Shown: piece by piece, positions 33,687-42,893 of the stretch
Layout: each line of letters begins with the position of its first letter
How positions within the stretch are numbered: the stretch's first letter is position 1
Assembly: GCA_003009755.1 (NCBI GenBank)
Contig: PXUB01000032.1
Span: forward strand, 1 to 64,000
Direction: 5' to 3'
Source: Thermoplasmatales archaeon SW_10_69_26
GTDB taxonomy: Archaea > Thermoplasmatota > SW-10-69-26
Length of the DNA stretch: 64,000 bases
The notes under the pieces: model-generated
What the model was told of the DNA's origin: nothing
The model's database searches: none
What the model saw: only the letters and a program-made list of their open reading frames with translations
Made by a program: the position numbers and the translations under genes

Positions 33687-35027
33687 CTAGGCCTGCCCGG
33701 CGCGCTCCAGCGCGGCCTCGATGGCGTCCTCGATGCCCGCGGATCGCTCGACCGCGTAGGGGGCCGGATCCTCCAACGTGGCTACCTCGGCCGGCAGCGC
33801 CTCGAGCTGGTCGGCGAACCGCTGGCGGGCCACCTGCGTCGCCTTGGCCGGGTCCCGGTAGGTGAGCGGTTCCAAAAGCGGCTGGCCGTTGCCCTCCTCG
33901 TCGACGCGAGCGATCACGTCGCCGATCATGCGGCCGTCCTCGAAGCGTCGGTACACCTGCTTGGCGGCCGGCAGCGTGCGCTTGCCCTCGCTGGTCTTCA
34001 TGACGGGCTCGCCCTCGTAGGCGGCCAGCTTGTAGGAGAGGTTCAGCGAGGGCGCATCGTCGGAGACGACCATCGAGGTGCCGACGCCGAACCCGTCCAC
34101 CGGCGCCCCCTCGGCGAGGATGCGCGCGATCTCGTGCTCGTCGAGCCCGCCGGACACGAACACGTCCACGTCCGCCAGCCCGGCCTCGTCCAGCCGGGCG
34201 CGAGCGCGCTCGGCCTCGGCGACGAGATCCCCGGAGTCGATGCGGACGCCGCCGATCTCCACGCCCTCGTCGGCGAGGTCCTCGGCCAGCTCGATCACCA
34301 TCTCGGTCGCCTGCTGGATGTCGAAGGTATCGATCAACAGCGTCGTGCCGTCCGGGAACGACCGCGCGAAGGAGGCCAGGGCCTCCCGCTCGTCGCCGAA
34401 GGCCTGCACGTAAGCGTGCGCCATCGTCCCGAAGCAGGGGATCTGCATCTCGCGGGCGGCGGACACGAGCGAGGTGCCGGCGAACCCGGCCACGTAGGCG
34501 GCGCGAGCCGCCGCTCGGCCCGCATCGAGGCCGTGGGCGCGCCGCGCCCCGAAGTCGACCATCGCGGCGGAGGCCTCGGCCTGGTCGAGGGCCAGCTGGC
34601 AGCGAGCCGCCTTCGAGGCGATCACCGTCTGCAGGTGGATCGTGTTCAACACGAGCGTCTCGACGAGCTGGGCCATCACCAGCGGGGCCTCGATCTGGAC
34701 GATCGGCTCGTAGGGGAACACCGCCGTGCCCTCCGGCATCGCCCGCACCCGGCCCTCGAAGGAGAACCCGTCGAGGTAACCGATCAGATCCCCCGACAGG
34801 CCCTGCTCCTCGAGGAAGGCCAGGTCCTCGTCGGTGAACGTGAACCGGTCGAGCCGCCGAGCCAGCGCCTGGGTCCCGCACACCGTCAGGAACCCGCGAT
34901 CGGTGGGGAGACCGCGGACGTGCAGGTCGAACACGGCCTCGCCCGTCTGCCCGTGGTCGAGGTAGGACTGAGCCATCGTGAACTCGTACAGGTCGGTGAA
35001 CGTGCCCAGCGGCTCAGCAGGAGGCAT
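33687..35027 (-). CDS. pncB: Nicotinate phosphoribosyltransferase
   Basis: 446 residues. TDLYEFTMAQSYLDHG, IQIEAPL-type strand (VQIEAPLVMAQLVETLVLN), MVDFGARRAHG, GTMAHAYV, GVRIDSGDL, VFVSGGLDEHEI and GFGVGTSMV trace the complete type-II phosphoribosyltransferase barrel, including the phosphate-binding loops. Converts nicotinate and PRPP to nicotinate mononucleotide for NAD salvage. An AAAATCAA patch lies about 30 nt upstream of the ATG. 39 nt separate its stop from dinB. Confidence 0.95.
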   Translation of the reverse strand: MPPAEPLGTFTDLYEFTMAQSYLDHGQTGEAVFDLHVRGLPTDRGFLTVCGTQALARRLDRFTFTDEDLAFLEEQGLSGDLIGYLDGFSFEGRVRAMPEGTAVFPYEPIVQIEAPLVMAQLVETLVLNTIHLQTVIASKAARCQLALDQAEASAAMVDFGARRAHGLDAGRAAARAAYVAGFAGTSLVSAAREMQIPCFGTMAHAYVQAFGDEREALASFARSFPDGTTLLIDTFDIQQATEMVIELAEDLADEGVEIGGVRIDSGDLVAEAERARARLDEAGLADVDVFVSGGLDEHEIARILAEGAPVDGFGVGTSMVVSDDAPSLNLSYKLAAYEGEPVMKTSEGKRTLPAAKQVYRRFEDGRMIGDVIARVDEEGNGQPLLEPLTYRDPAKATQVARQRFADQLEALPAEVATLEDPAPYAVERSAGIEDAIEAALERAGQA

Positions 35028-35226
35028 CGTGGCCCGGATGCGGTCTCCCTGCCTTGATTTTCGCTGTCCCCCGCCGGGTCCCGCCCGTGGGACTCGGTGA
35101 AAACCACAACCCCGGACCGCGCCTCGTCCGTGGGCCCCGACGTGATCGCATGCCCGGCCCCCGCTCGCCCACGGCCCCCCGCGAACCACGCCTCTCGACC
35201 GACCCGCCTACCGCGCTCGGTGCACC

Positions 35227-36621
35227 ATGAGCCCGCCCGACCCCTGGTCGAGGTTCCCGGAGGGGGCGCTCGACGCCGTCGAGGTCACCGACGGCCAGGC
35301 CCGCGTCCTCGACGACAAGCGCGTCCGCGAGGACCTGGTCGGTCCGCTGGTCACCGTCGCCACCTTCGCCGCCGGGGAACGCAAGGCCACCGCCCAGGCC
35401 CTGATCCGGTCGTTGGCGCACGAGGTCGGCATCGAGGAGGCCTCGATCCACGAGCTGTACCGCGCCCGGGGACGAGGCGAGGTCGAGGGGTTCACCGTGC
35501 CGGCGATGAACCTCCGCACGATGACCTACGACATGGCCCGAGCTGCCTTCCGCGCCGCCGAGCGCGAGGACGTGGGCGCGCTCGTCTTCGAGATCGCCCG
35601 CAGCGAGATCGGGTACACCGGTCAATCGCCGGCCGAGTACGCCAGCGCCGTCCTCGGCGCCGCGATCCGCGAGGGCCACCGCGGCCCCGTGTTCCTGCAG
35701 GGCGACCACTTCCAGTTCGATCCCGAGGCCGTGGCGGAGGACGCCGACGCCGAGCAGGCTCGCATCGACGACCTCGCCGAGGAGGCGATCGAGGCCGGGT
35801 TCTACAACATCGACGTCGACGCCTCCACGCTCGTCGACCTCGACGAGGCGGACGTGGCCGACCAGCAACGCCCCAACGTCGACCGCACGCTGACCACGCT
35901 GGCCCGGATCCGGTCGCTGGAGCCGGTGACGGTGAGCGTCGGCGGCGAGGTCGGCGAGGTCGGCCTCGAGACGACGACCGAGCCCGAGCTGCGGGTCTTC
36001 CTCGAACAGCTGGACGACGGCTGCCAGCAGCGGGGCCTGGAGGGCATCAGCAAGGCCAGCGTGCAGACGGGCACCCAGCACGGCGGCGTCGTGCTCCCCG
36101 ACGGATCGTTGGCCGAGGCCGACGTCGACGTCGAGGCCGTGCGGCGCCTGTCGCGCCTGGCCCGCGAGCACGGTTTGGCCGGGTGCGTCCAGCACGGCGC
36201 CTCCACGCTGCGGGACGAGCTGTTCGCACGGTTCCCGGAGGCCGGCGCCGCCGAGATCCACCTGGCGACCGCCTTCCTCAACCTCGTCCTCGACCACGAG
36301 GCCTTCCCCGGCGAGCTGACTCGCCGCATCGAGGAGCACCTGGACGAGCATCTCGCCCACCGGCGCACGCCGGAGGCCACCGACGAGCAGTTCGTCTACC
36401 GCCACCGCAAGCGCGCGATGGGAGCCCTCAAGGAGCCGATGTGGCGCGTGGCCGAGGACCGCAAGCAGGCGATCTTCGCCGACCTCGAGGAGCGGTTCTC
36501 GTTCCTCTTCGACGAGCTGGGCGTCACGGGCACCACCGACACGGTCGACACCTACGTCACGCCGGACCCGGTCGAGCCCACCGTCCCCGAAGCGTGGCGA
36601 GCCGACCTCGCGGGCCGGTGA
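35227..36621 (+). CDS. Class II ketose-bisphosphate aldolase
   Basis: 464 residues. The class II aldolase zinc and substrate motifs are recognisable in an expanded form: LQGDHFQFD (zinc His), GFYNIDVDASTL, GGEVGEVG (zinc Glu), and CVQHGASTL (last zinc His). It is longer than Escherichia coli FbaA or GatY and resembles the long aldolases of Chloroflexi and actinobacteria. Placed four bases before the Pfk-2 gene, it most probably cleaves fructose-1,6-bisphosphate to triose phosphates. A tagatose-bisphosphate preference cannot be excluded. Confidence 0.8.
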   Translation: MSPPDPWSRFPEGALDAVEVTDGQARVLDDKRVREDLVGPLVTVATFAAGERKATAQALIRSLAHEVGIEEASIHELYRARGRGEVEGFTVPAMNLRTMTYDMARAAFRAAEREDVGALVFEIARSEIGYTGQSPAEYASAVLGAAIREGHRGPVFLQGDHFQFDPEAVAEDADAEQARIDDLAEEAIEAGFYNIDVDASTLVDLDEADVADQQRPNVDRTLTTLARIRSLEPVTVSVGGEVGEVGLETTTEPELRVFLEQLDDGCQQRGLEGISKASVQTGTQHGGVVLPDGSLAEADVDVEAVRRLSRLAREHGLAGCVQHGASTLRDELFARFPEAGAAEIHLATAFLNLVLDHEAFPGELTRRIEEHLDEHLAHRRTPEATDEQFVYRHRKRAMGALKEPMWRVAEDRKQAIFADLEERFSFLFDELGVTGTTDTVDTYVTPDPVEPTVPEAWRADLAGR

Positions 36622-36625
36622 TCGC

Positions 36626-37570
36626 GTGCCCGACCGAGAAGAGATCGTCACCCTGACGCTCAACCCGGCCCTCGACCAGGTCTGCTGGGTCGACGAGATC
36701 GAGGAGGAGGTCAAGATCCGCGCCCACGGGTCCTCCTTCGAGCCCGGCGGCGGCGGGATCAACGTCGCTCGCGCGCTGCACCAGCTCGACGTCGAAACCA
36801 CCGCCTACTGGTCCCAGGGCGCCGAGACCGGCCACATGATGGGTCGCCTGCTGGACCAGGAGGGCGTCGACCACCACCCCGTGGACATCGAAGCCACGAC
36901 CCGCGTGAACCTCGCCGTGTTCGCCGACCACAACGGCGACCGCGAGCTGATGTTCAACATGCCCGGCGCCCCCCTCACCGCGGACGAGGTGGACCGTTGG
37001 CTGCACGTCGTCGACGGCATCGACGCCCGGTTCGCCGTCCTCAGCGGCAGCCGCCCGCCCGACAGCGGCCACATCTACGGTCAGATCACGCGCCAGCTCA
37101 CCCGGCGATCGAAGGTCATCCTGGACACCAGTGGCCCGGGCCTCGAGCAAGCCCTCGAGGAGGGGGTGTTCCTCGCCAAGCCCAACCGCGAGGAGCTGAT
37201 CGCCCTCGCCGGCCGGGACGCGGCGACCCCCAGCGGTCTCGAGGCAGCCGCTCGGGACCTGATCGAGACCGGCATGGCCGAGATCGTGGTCGTCTCCCTG
37301 GCCGGCGAGGGGGCCCTGGCGGTGACCGATGGCGGCAGCGTGCGCGTGGATGCCCCGGTCGTCGAAGCCAAGAGCAACGTCGGCGCCGGCGACAGCATGG
37401 TGGCCGGCCTGACGCGCAAGCTCTCGGGCGGGTTCCAAGTCGAGGAGGCGGTCCGCTACGGGGTGGCGGCCGGCGCCGACGCCGCCCGCCGCCCCGGGAC
37501 CGAGCTGTGCACGCGTGACGGCGTGCGAGAGCTACTCGCCGGCACCACGCTGCACCGGTCCCTCCCGTGA
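36626..37570 (+). CDS. pfkB: 6-phosphofructokinase, Pfk-2 type (PfkB family)
   Basis: 314 residues, strikingly close to Escherichia coli Pfk-2: TLTLNPALD, FEPGGGGINVARAL, the MPGAPLT segment, AKPNREEL, and the catalytic NVGAGDSMVAGLT, ending GVAAGADAARRPGTELC. It phosphorylates fructose-6-phosphate with ATP. 1-Phosphofructokinase is the main alternative, but the Pfk-2-like pattern is closer. GTG start with GGTGATC ahead of it; 4 nt after the aldolase gene. Its 3' end overlaps the convergent pgk gene by 39 nt. Confidence 0.9.
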   Translation: MPDREEIVTLTLNPALDQVCWVDEIEEEVKIRAHGSSFEPGGGGINVARALHQLDVETTAYWSQGAETGHMMGRLLDQEGVDHHPVDIEATTRVNLAVFADHNGDRELMFNMPGAPLTADEVDRWLHVVDGIDARFAVLSGSRPPDSGHIYGQITRQLTRRSKVILDTSGPGLEQALEEGVFLAKPNREELIALAGRDAATPSGLEAAARDLIETGMAEIVVVSLAGEGALAVTDGGSVRVDAPVVEAKSNVGAGDSMVAGLTRKLSGGFQVEEAVRYGVAAGADAARRPGTELCTRDGVRELLAGTTLHRSLP

Positions 37571-39379
37571 GCGCAACGCCTCGACGGCCGGCAGATCCTC
37601 GCCCGCCAACGCCGACAACAGGGCACCGCCCGCCAAGGAGACGTGATCGAAGCGATCCCGGGGCACGCCCAGCTGGGTTATCGCCTGCACCGTGTGACCG
37701 CCGCCGATGACGCTGTAGGCGTCGGCCTTGCCGGCGGCCGAGAACACCCGGTGGGTGCCCCGGTCGTAGGGCGTCTCCTCGTAGACGCCCATCGGGCCGT
37801 GCACGAGCAGCGTGCCGGCGTCGTTGGCGTGGTCGGCGAAGCTGTCGGCCGTGTCCTTCCCGATGTCGCGGATCCGGCCCCGGGCCGGCAGCTCGTCGAC
37901 GGGGACCTCGAAACGGTCGCCGTTGCGGTGGACCGCCACGTCGGTCGGCAACCGGATCCGGTCGCCGTAGGTGTCGAAAAGCGAGCGGGCCTGGCGGCCG
38001 TGCTCGCGGTAGCCGTGCTCCTCCAGCAGGGCTCGGGTGCCTTGCCCGGTGTTGACGCCGTCGGCTTCGAGGAACGAGGCCGCCAACAGGCCCCCGACGA
38101 GCACCTCGTCGACCCGGTCGCGCGCCAGCTGGTAGGCCATCGCATCCAGGCTCGCGCCCGGCTTGGCGCCGCCGAGCACGGCCACCCGCGGCTCGTCCTG
38201 GCGGCCGACGCGTTCGAGCGCCTCCAGCTCGGCCAACAGCCCCGGCCCGGCGAGGGCAGGCAGCAGTTCGGGGAACCCGACCAGCGAGGCGTGCGAGCGG
38301 TGGCACGCCGGGAACGCCTCGTTCACGAACACGTCCACCCGCGAGGCCACCGCCTGCACCCAATCGCGCCGGGCGTGCCCGCCGGGGCTGATGTCGGACA
38401 TCTCGCCCTCGGCCCGGCGCACGTTGCCCAAAAGCAAGACCTCGCCCGGCGCCACCGATCCGGCGGCCTCGAGCGCCCGATCGTCGTCGATCGCCTCGAC
38501 GTGGTCGACGGGGACCGCCAGCCTCTCGTCCAGGATCGCGGCGTGCTGGCCCAAGTCGAGGAAGTCCTCGCGCCCGGGGCGGCCTTGGTGGGCGAGGACG
38601 ACGACGCCGGCGCCGCGGTCGAGCAGCGTCTGGATCGTGTCCGCGGCCGCTTGCAACCGATCGCGGCCGACGATCCGGCCGTCCTCGACCGGCTCGTTGA
38701 CGTCCACCCGCAACAGGACGCGTCGATCCGTCAGCTCGGCGTCGTCGATCGTCGCCAGCAACCCGCTGGCGGCCTCGACCTCGGTCGGGGTCGGCGTCGG
38801 CACGCGCGCGCTCCGGCCGTCCTCGGCGTCGGTTCGGATCACGTCCAGCACGCGGCGAGCCAACAGCCCCAGCACCGGCTTGACGAAGCCGGTCCACCGG
38901 CTCAGGCGCTGGCGCCCGGTCTCGTCCAGGCCGCGGGCGCGGGCCTCCAGCACGAGCAGGCAGTTGTCCCCGTGGCGTTCGTGGATCGACAAGGACACCA
39001 CGCCCTTGGCGCCCGAGCCGGTGTGGGCCAGGAACCGTTCGGGGGTGAGGCTCTCGACGAGCTCGAGCGGGTTCCAGAACCGGCCCACGAGCCCGACCAC
39101 GATCTCGCGCCCGGGGGCCTCGGCCAGCGGGACGCAGGCGGGGTGGTCGAGCAGGTCGCCGACCGTCGTGTCGGGGGCGATCGGTTCGCGGTCGCCGGAC
39201 TGGAGGAAGGACAGCGCCATCTGCGGGAGCTCGCGCAGCCACGTGGCCGCGGCCAGCAGCTGGTCGTCGCCGATCTGCGCCGGCCGGATCGCCTCGTAGA
39301 CCTCGTCGGCGGGCGCGTCGACGGCGACCGAGCGCACCAGGCGCACGTCGTCGTCGGGGAGGAAACGATCGTTGAGCAT
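37532..39379 (-). CDS. pgk: SRPBCC domain fused to phosphoglycerate kinase
   Basis: 615 residues, about 200 more than a normal PGK. Residues 1 to about 190 look like an SRPBCC (START/polyketide-cyclase) helix-grip domain: VRSVAVDAPADEVYEAI at the start, FWNP.. in the middle, and the final long helix LSRWTGFVKPVLGLLARRVL. From about residue 215 the PGK begins: RRVLLRVDVNEPV, LAHQGRP, EVLLLGNVRRAEGE, VNEAFPACHRSHAS, AVLGGAKPGASLD, and SVIGGGHTVQAIT. The reading frame is continuous and both halves have good codon use. Makes ATP from 1,3-bisphosphoglycerate. Same operon as GAPDH, 24 nt downstream of it. Confidence 0.88.
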   Translation of the reverse strand: MLNDRFLPDDDVRLVRSVAVDAPADEVYEAIRPAQIGDDQLLAAATWLRELPQMALSFLQSGDREPIAPDTTVGDLLDHPACVPLAEAPGREIVVGLVGRFWNPLELVESLTPERFLAHTGSGAKGVVSLSIHERHGDNCLLVLEARARGLDETGRQRLSRWTGFVKPVLGLLARRVLDVIRTDAEDGRSARVPTPTPTEVEAASGLLATIDDAELTDRRVLLRVDVNEPVEDGRIVGRDRLQAAADTIQTLLDRGAGVVVLAHQGRPGREDFLDLGQHAAILDERLAVPVDHVEAIDDDRALEAAGSVAPGEVLLLGNVRRAEGEMSDISPGGHARRDWVQAVASRVDVFVNEAFPACHRSHASLVGFPELLPALAGPGLLAELEALERVGRQDEPRVAVLGGAKPGASLDAMAYQLARDRVDEVLVGGLLAASFLEADGVNTGQGTRALLEEHGYREHGRQARSLFDTYGDRIRLPTDVAVHRNGDRFEVPVDELPARGRIRDIGKDTADSFADHANDAGTLLVHGPMGVYEETPYDRGTHRVFSAAGKADAYSVIGGGHTVQAITQLGVPRDRFDHVSLAGGALLSALAGEDLPAVEALRSREGPVQRGAGE

Positions 39380-39403
39380 GGGAGGCGGAAGGCTTGACGG
39401 TCC

Positions 39404-40426
39404 TCAAGCGGTCTCCTGATCCCACATGTCCATGACGAGATCCGCGGTGCGCACGCTGTAGCCCCACTCGTTGTCGTACCACGAGAGGACCTTGACCATG
39501 CGCTCCTCGCAGACCTTCAGGCTCGGCGCGTCGACGACCGCGCTGTAAGGGGTCGTCTGGTAGTCGACGCTCACCAGCGGCTCGTCCTCGACGCGCAGGA
39601 TCCCCGCCAGCTCCTCGTCGGCGGCCTCGCGGTAGGCGGCGGTGACCTCGTCGGCGCTGGCGGTGTCGTTCATCCGCACGGTGAGGTCCACGACGGAGAC
39701 GTTGGGCACCGGTACCCGGATCGCCATCGCGTCGAGGCGGCCCTCCAGCTCCGGCATGACGGACCCGATCGCCTTGGCCGCCCCCGTCGAGGTGGGGATC
39801 ATCGAGACGGCGGCGGCGCGGGCGCGCCGCAGGTCGTCGTGCTCCCGGTCGAGGAGGACCTGGGAGTTCGTGTAGGCGTGCGCGGTCGTCACGAGGCCGT
39901 GCTGGATCCCGAACCGGTCGTGCAGGACCTTGGCGGTGGGGCCCAGGCAGTTCGTCGTGCACGAGCTGTTCGAGACGAGGCGATCCTCGCCGGGGTCGTA
40001 GGTGTCGCCGTTGACGCCGAGGACGAGCGTGGCGTCGACCTCGTCCTTCGGCGGTGCCGACAGCACGACGCGGTCGGCCCCGTTGTCGAGGTGGGTCTGC
40101 AGATCCGCGCGGTGCCGGAACTGGCCGGTGCACTCGATCACGTAGTCGACGTCGAACTTGTCCCAAGCCAGGTTGCTGGGATCGGGTTCGGAGAGCACGT
40201 GGAAGTGATCCCCGTCGATGACGAGGTCGCCGTCGACGAGCTCGACCTCGCCCTCGTAGGTCCCGTGCAGGCTGTCGTGCTTGAACAGGTGAGCCAGCGT
40301 CTCGTTGTCGGTCAGGTCGTTGATCGCGGCGATGTCGATCGGGTCCTCGTGGTCCAGCAGCGCCCGCAGCGCCAGGCGACCGATGCGTCCGAACCCGTTG
40401 ATCGCGATCCGAGGAGCCCGCGGCAT
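39404..40426 (-). CDS. gap: Glyceraldehyde-3-phosphate dehydrogenase, bacterial type
   Basis: 340 residues of the phosphorylating NAD(P)-type enzyme of bacteria, not the archaeal GAPDH. INGFGRIGRLALRAL is the nucleotide-binding start, SNSSCTTNC carries the catalytic Cys, AHAYTNSQ the catalytic His region, and SWYDNEWGYS the C-terminal signature. Leaderless start 27-31 nt after TTAAT. First gene of the gap-pgk operon, supplying the 1,3-bisphosphoglycerate that PGK uses. Confidence 0.95.
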   Translation of the reverse strand: MPRAPRIAINGFGRIGRLALRALLDHEDPIDIAAINDLTDNETLAHLFKHDSLHGTYEGEVELVDGDLVIDGDHFHVLSEPDPSNLAWDKFDVDYVIECTGQFRHRADLQTHLDNGADRVVLSAPPKDEVDATLVLGVNGDTYDPGEDRLVSNSSCTTNCLGPTAKVLHDRFGIQHGLVTTAHAYTNSQVLLDREHDDLRRARAAAVSMIPTSTGAAKAIGSVMPELEGRLDAMAIRVPVPNVSVVDLTVRMNDTASADEVTAAYREAADEELAGILRVEDEPLVSVDYQTTPYSAVVDAPSLKVCEERMVKVLSWYDNEWGYSVRTADLVMDMWDQETA

Positions 40427-40452
40427 GGCCCGCCGTTGGCCCTGGCTGGAGA

Positions 40453-40457
40453 TTAAG
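40453..40457 (-). promoter_or_regulatory. TATA-like TTAAT before gap-pgk
   Basis: Lies 27-31 nt upstream of the GAPDH ATG and immediately after the end of the GH65 gene, so gap-pgk has its own promoter even though the trehalose operon ends just before it. Confidence 0.5.
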
Positions 40458-40484
40458 GCTGGTTGCCAGTCCCACGCCTGGGAG

Positions 40485-42893
40485 CTAGCGGGCCAAGCGG
40501 ACGCTGTCGCCCTCGCCGATCCGGCGCACATCCTGCTCGAGCCCGATCTCCACCGGATCGCGGCCGGCGGCGTGCGAGGTGACGGCCACCTCGTCCTCCC
40601 GGACGCGTGCCTCCAACAGGTGGCCGCGGTACCGCAGCTCGACGGACACCGACTCCAGCGGGTCGGGGAAGGCGGGGTCGAAGGCGAGCACGTCCTCGGC
40701 GACCGACAGACCGGTGTAGCCGCGCTGCACGAGATCGATCGCGCCCGTCATCGAGCCCAAATGGATGCCCTCGTGCGTGGTGCCACCCTGGATATCCTCC
40801 ACGTCGGCGTCCAGGGCCCGCTGGAACAGCTGCCAGGAGCGGTCCGGGTCCAGCTCGGCCAACGCCCAGGCGTGCAGGAAGTAGCTCAGCGTGGATCCAT
40901 GCGAGGTCCGGTCGATGTAGTACTCCACGTTGCGAGGGATGTGGGCCTCCGGATCGAAGCTGTAGCCCAACCGGTCGAAGATGCCGGCCAACCGGTCGGG
41001 GGAGAACAGGTAGAACAGCATCACCACGTCGGGCTGCTTGGACGCCTTGTAGCGGTTCGCGTCGTCGTCCTCGGCCTCGAGGATGCGGTCCAACCGCTGG
41101 ATATCGTCGTAGCGCTCTTCGTAGCCCTCCCAGTCGAACTCCTCCAACCGGTGGTAGCCCTCGAACTGGCTGACGAGCCCGTCGTCGGCGATCGGGACGA
41201 ACAGGTTGCGGCTCACCTCGTCCCAACGATCGAGCTCGTCGTGCGTGAGCCGCAGCTTCTCCACCAGCTCGGCGCTGCGGTCCTTGGGCAGGATGTCGAG
41301 CACGTCCAGCCCCCGCTCGAGGCACCAGGCGGCCATCACGTTCGTGTACGCGTTGTTGTCCAGGCCCGGCTCGTCGCGCCACGGGTAGCGAGTGTGGTAC
41401 TCGTCGGGGCCGACGACACCGGTGATCTCGTAGGCGCCGCGCTCGTGGTCGTACCCGGCGAAGCTCGCCCAGAACCGAGCGATCGACAACAGCATCTCGG
41501 CGCCGTACAGCGCCAGGAACTCCATGTCGCCGGTCACGTGGTAGTGATGCCAGACGCTGTAGGCGATGGAGGCGTTGATGTGCCGTTGCAAGTGCGTCTC
41601 GTCGGGGATCCAGCGCCCCGAGCGCGGGTTGAGGTGCAGCTGTTGGCTCTCCTCCTCGCCGTTGGAGCCGCTTTGCCAGGGGAACATCGCGCCCTCGTAG
41701 CCCTGCCGGCGGGCGCGGCGCCGAGCCTCGTCGAGGCGGCGGAACCGGTAGCGCAGAAGCGAGCGAGCGATCTGCGGCACGTGGAAGTTCAGCGTCGGGA
41801 ACACGAACATCTCGTCCCAGAAGATGTGGCCGCGGTAGGCCTCGCCGTGCCAGCCGCGCGCCGGCACGCCGACATCGAAGTCGGTCGTGTGGAAGCTGGC
41901 GGTCTGCAGCAGGTGCAAGATGTGCAACCGCAAGGTGCGGGCCACACGGGCCTGCTCCACCGAGCCCGAGACGCCGACCTGCAGCCCGAAGCGACCCCAC
42001 AGGTGCCGCCAGTGCGTCGTGTGCCGGGTGTAGAGGTCCAGGAACCGCGGGGCGCGCGCGAGCTCGCGCTCCACCTCGTAGCCCGGCTCGGACGTCGCAG
42101 GGTCCCGCCCGGTGTACATCGAGCAGATCTTCTCGACGCGCACCGGTCGGCCCTCCCCGACGTGGACCGGGAACCGCTGGCGGACGCGGTCCTCCTCGGT
42201 GTCCGTCTGGCGAGCCGGTTGGATCGGGGATCCGTCGCGGTAGGCCTTCGTGCGAGCGGCTTGGGCCACCCGCACCCGGGAGCGATCGGTGTGGGTGAGA
42301 AGCCGCATCGTTTCGGCGTCCGCCATGTCGGTCCCGATCGGGTCCAGGTGCTGGCTCTCGAGATCCTGGTAGCGTTCGACGTTGGCGTTCTCGACCGTGC
42401 CGTCGATGGCGGTCTCGACCTGGATCTGGCCCGACCAGTCGAGCGGTTCGACGACCATCTGCTGCGCGGCGCGGTGGGGGTTGGCCATGCTGACGATGCG
42501 CCGGTTGACGAGCTTCGTCGTCCGGTCCTGGTCGTCGCGGAAGCGCACGCGGCGCGTCAGCATCGCGGTCTCGAGGTCGAGCACCTTCTCGTAGTCGAGG
42601 ACGTCGACCTCCTCGAGCCGGAACCAGGGGCCCCCGGCGGCGCGGAACGTGATCGGCAGCCAGTTCGGCATGTTGACGAGATCCTCGTTCTGGATCTCCT
42701 GGTCGAGCTTGACCGACGTCTGCCGGTCGTAGCCGCCGGCGAGGTACGTGCCCGGGTAGTGGACGTCGTCGGCGCTGGCCTCCGGCTCGGCACCGCGCGT
42801 GCACACGTAGCCGTTGCCGAGCGTCGTGAGCGCCTCGCGCAGCGGTTGCTCGTCGGGCGAGAACCCGCGGTAGCCGAACGTCCACCCGTTCAC
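40485..42893 (-). CDS. GH65 disaccharide phosphorylase
   Basis: 802 residues of glycoside hydrolase family 65 (trehalose, maltose, kojibiose or trehalose-6-phosphate phosphorylase). The domain begins FGYRGFSPDEQPLREALTTLGNGYVCTRG; the (alpha/alpha)6 barrel carries GWHGEAYRGHIFWDEMF, MFPWQSGSNGEE, the general acid in GVVGPDEYH, and the phosphate-site DRTSHGSTLS. These enzymes invert, giving or using beta-glucose-1-phosphate. GTG start with GGAGGG before it, overlapping the upstream HAD-OtsB gene by 4 nt. Which disaccharide it uses cannot be read from sequence; the OtsB fusion upstream points to trehalose or its 6-phosphate. Confidence 0.9.
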   Translation of the reverse strand: MNGWTFGYRGFSPDEQPLREALTTLGNGYVCTRGAEPEASADDVHYPGTYLAGGYDRQTSVKLDQEIQNEDLVNMPNWLPITFRAAGGPWFRLEEVDVLDYEKVLDLETAMLTRRVRFRDDQDRTTKLVNRRIVSMANPHRAAQQMVVEPLDWSGQIQVETAIDGTVENANVERYQDLESQHLDPIGTDMADAETMRLLTHTDRSRVRVAQAARTKAYRDGSPIQPARQTDTEEDRVRQRFPVHVGEGRPVRVEKICSMYTGRDPATSEPGYEVERELARAPRFLDLYTRHTTHWRHLWGRFGLQVGVSGSVEQARVARTLRLHILHLLQTASFHTTDFDVGVPARGWHGEAYRGHIFWDEMFVFPTLNFHVPQIARSLLRYRFRRLDEARRRARRQGYEGAMFPWQSGSNGEEESQQLHLNPRSGRWIPDETHLQRHINASIAYSVWHHYHVTGDMEFLALYGAEMLLSIARFWASFAGYDHERGAYEITGVVGPDEYHTRYPWRDEPGLDNNAYTNVMAAWCLERGLDVLDILPKDRSAELVEKLRLTHDELDRWDEVSRNLFVPIADDGLVSQFEGYHRLEEFDWEGYEERYDDIQRLDRILEAEDDDANRYKASKQPDVVMLFYLFSPDRLAGIFDRLGYSFDPEAHIPRNVEYYIDRTSHGSTLSYFLHAWALAELDPDRSWQLFQRALDADVEDIQGGTTHEGIHLGSMTGAIDLVQRGYTGLSVAEDVLAFDPAFPDPLESVSVELRYRGHLLEARVREDEVAVTSHAAGRDPVEIGLEQDVRRIGEGDSVRLAR

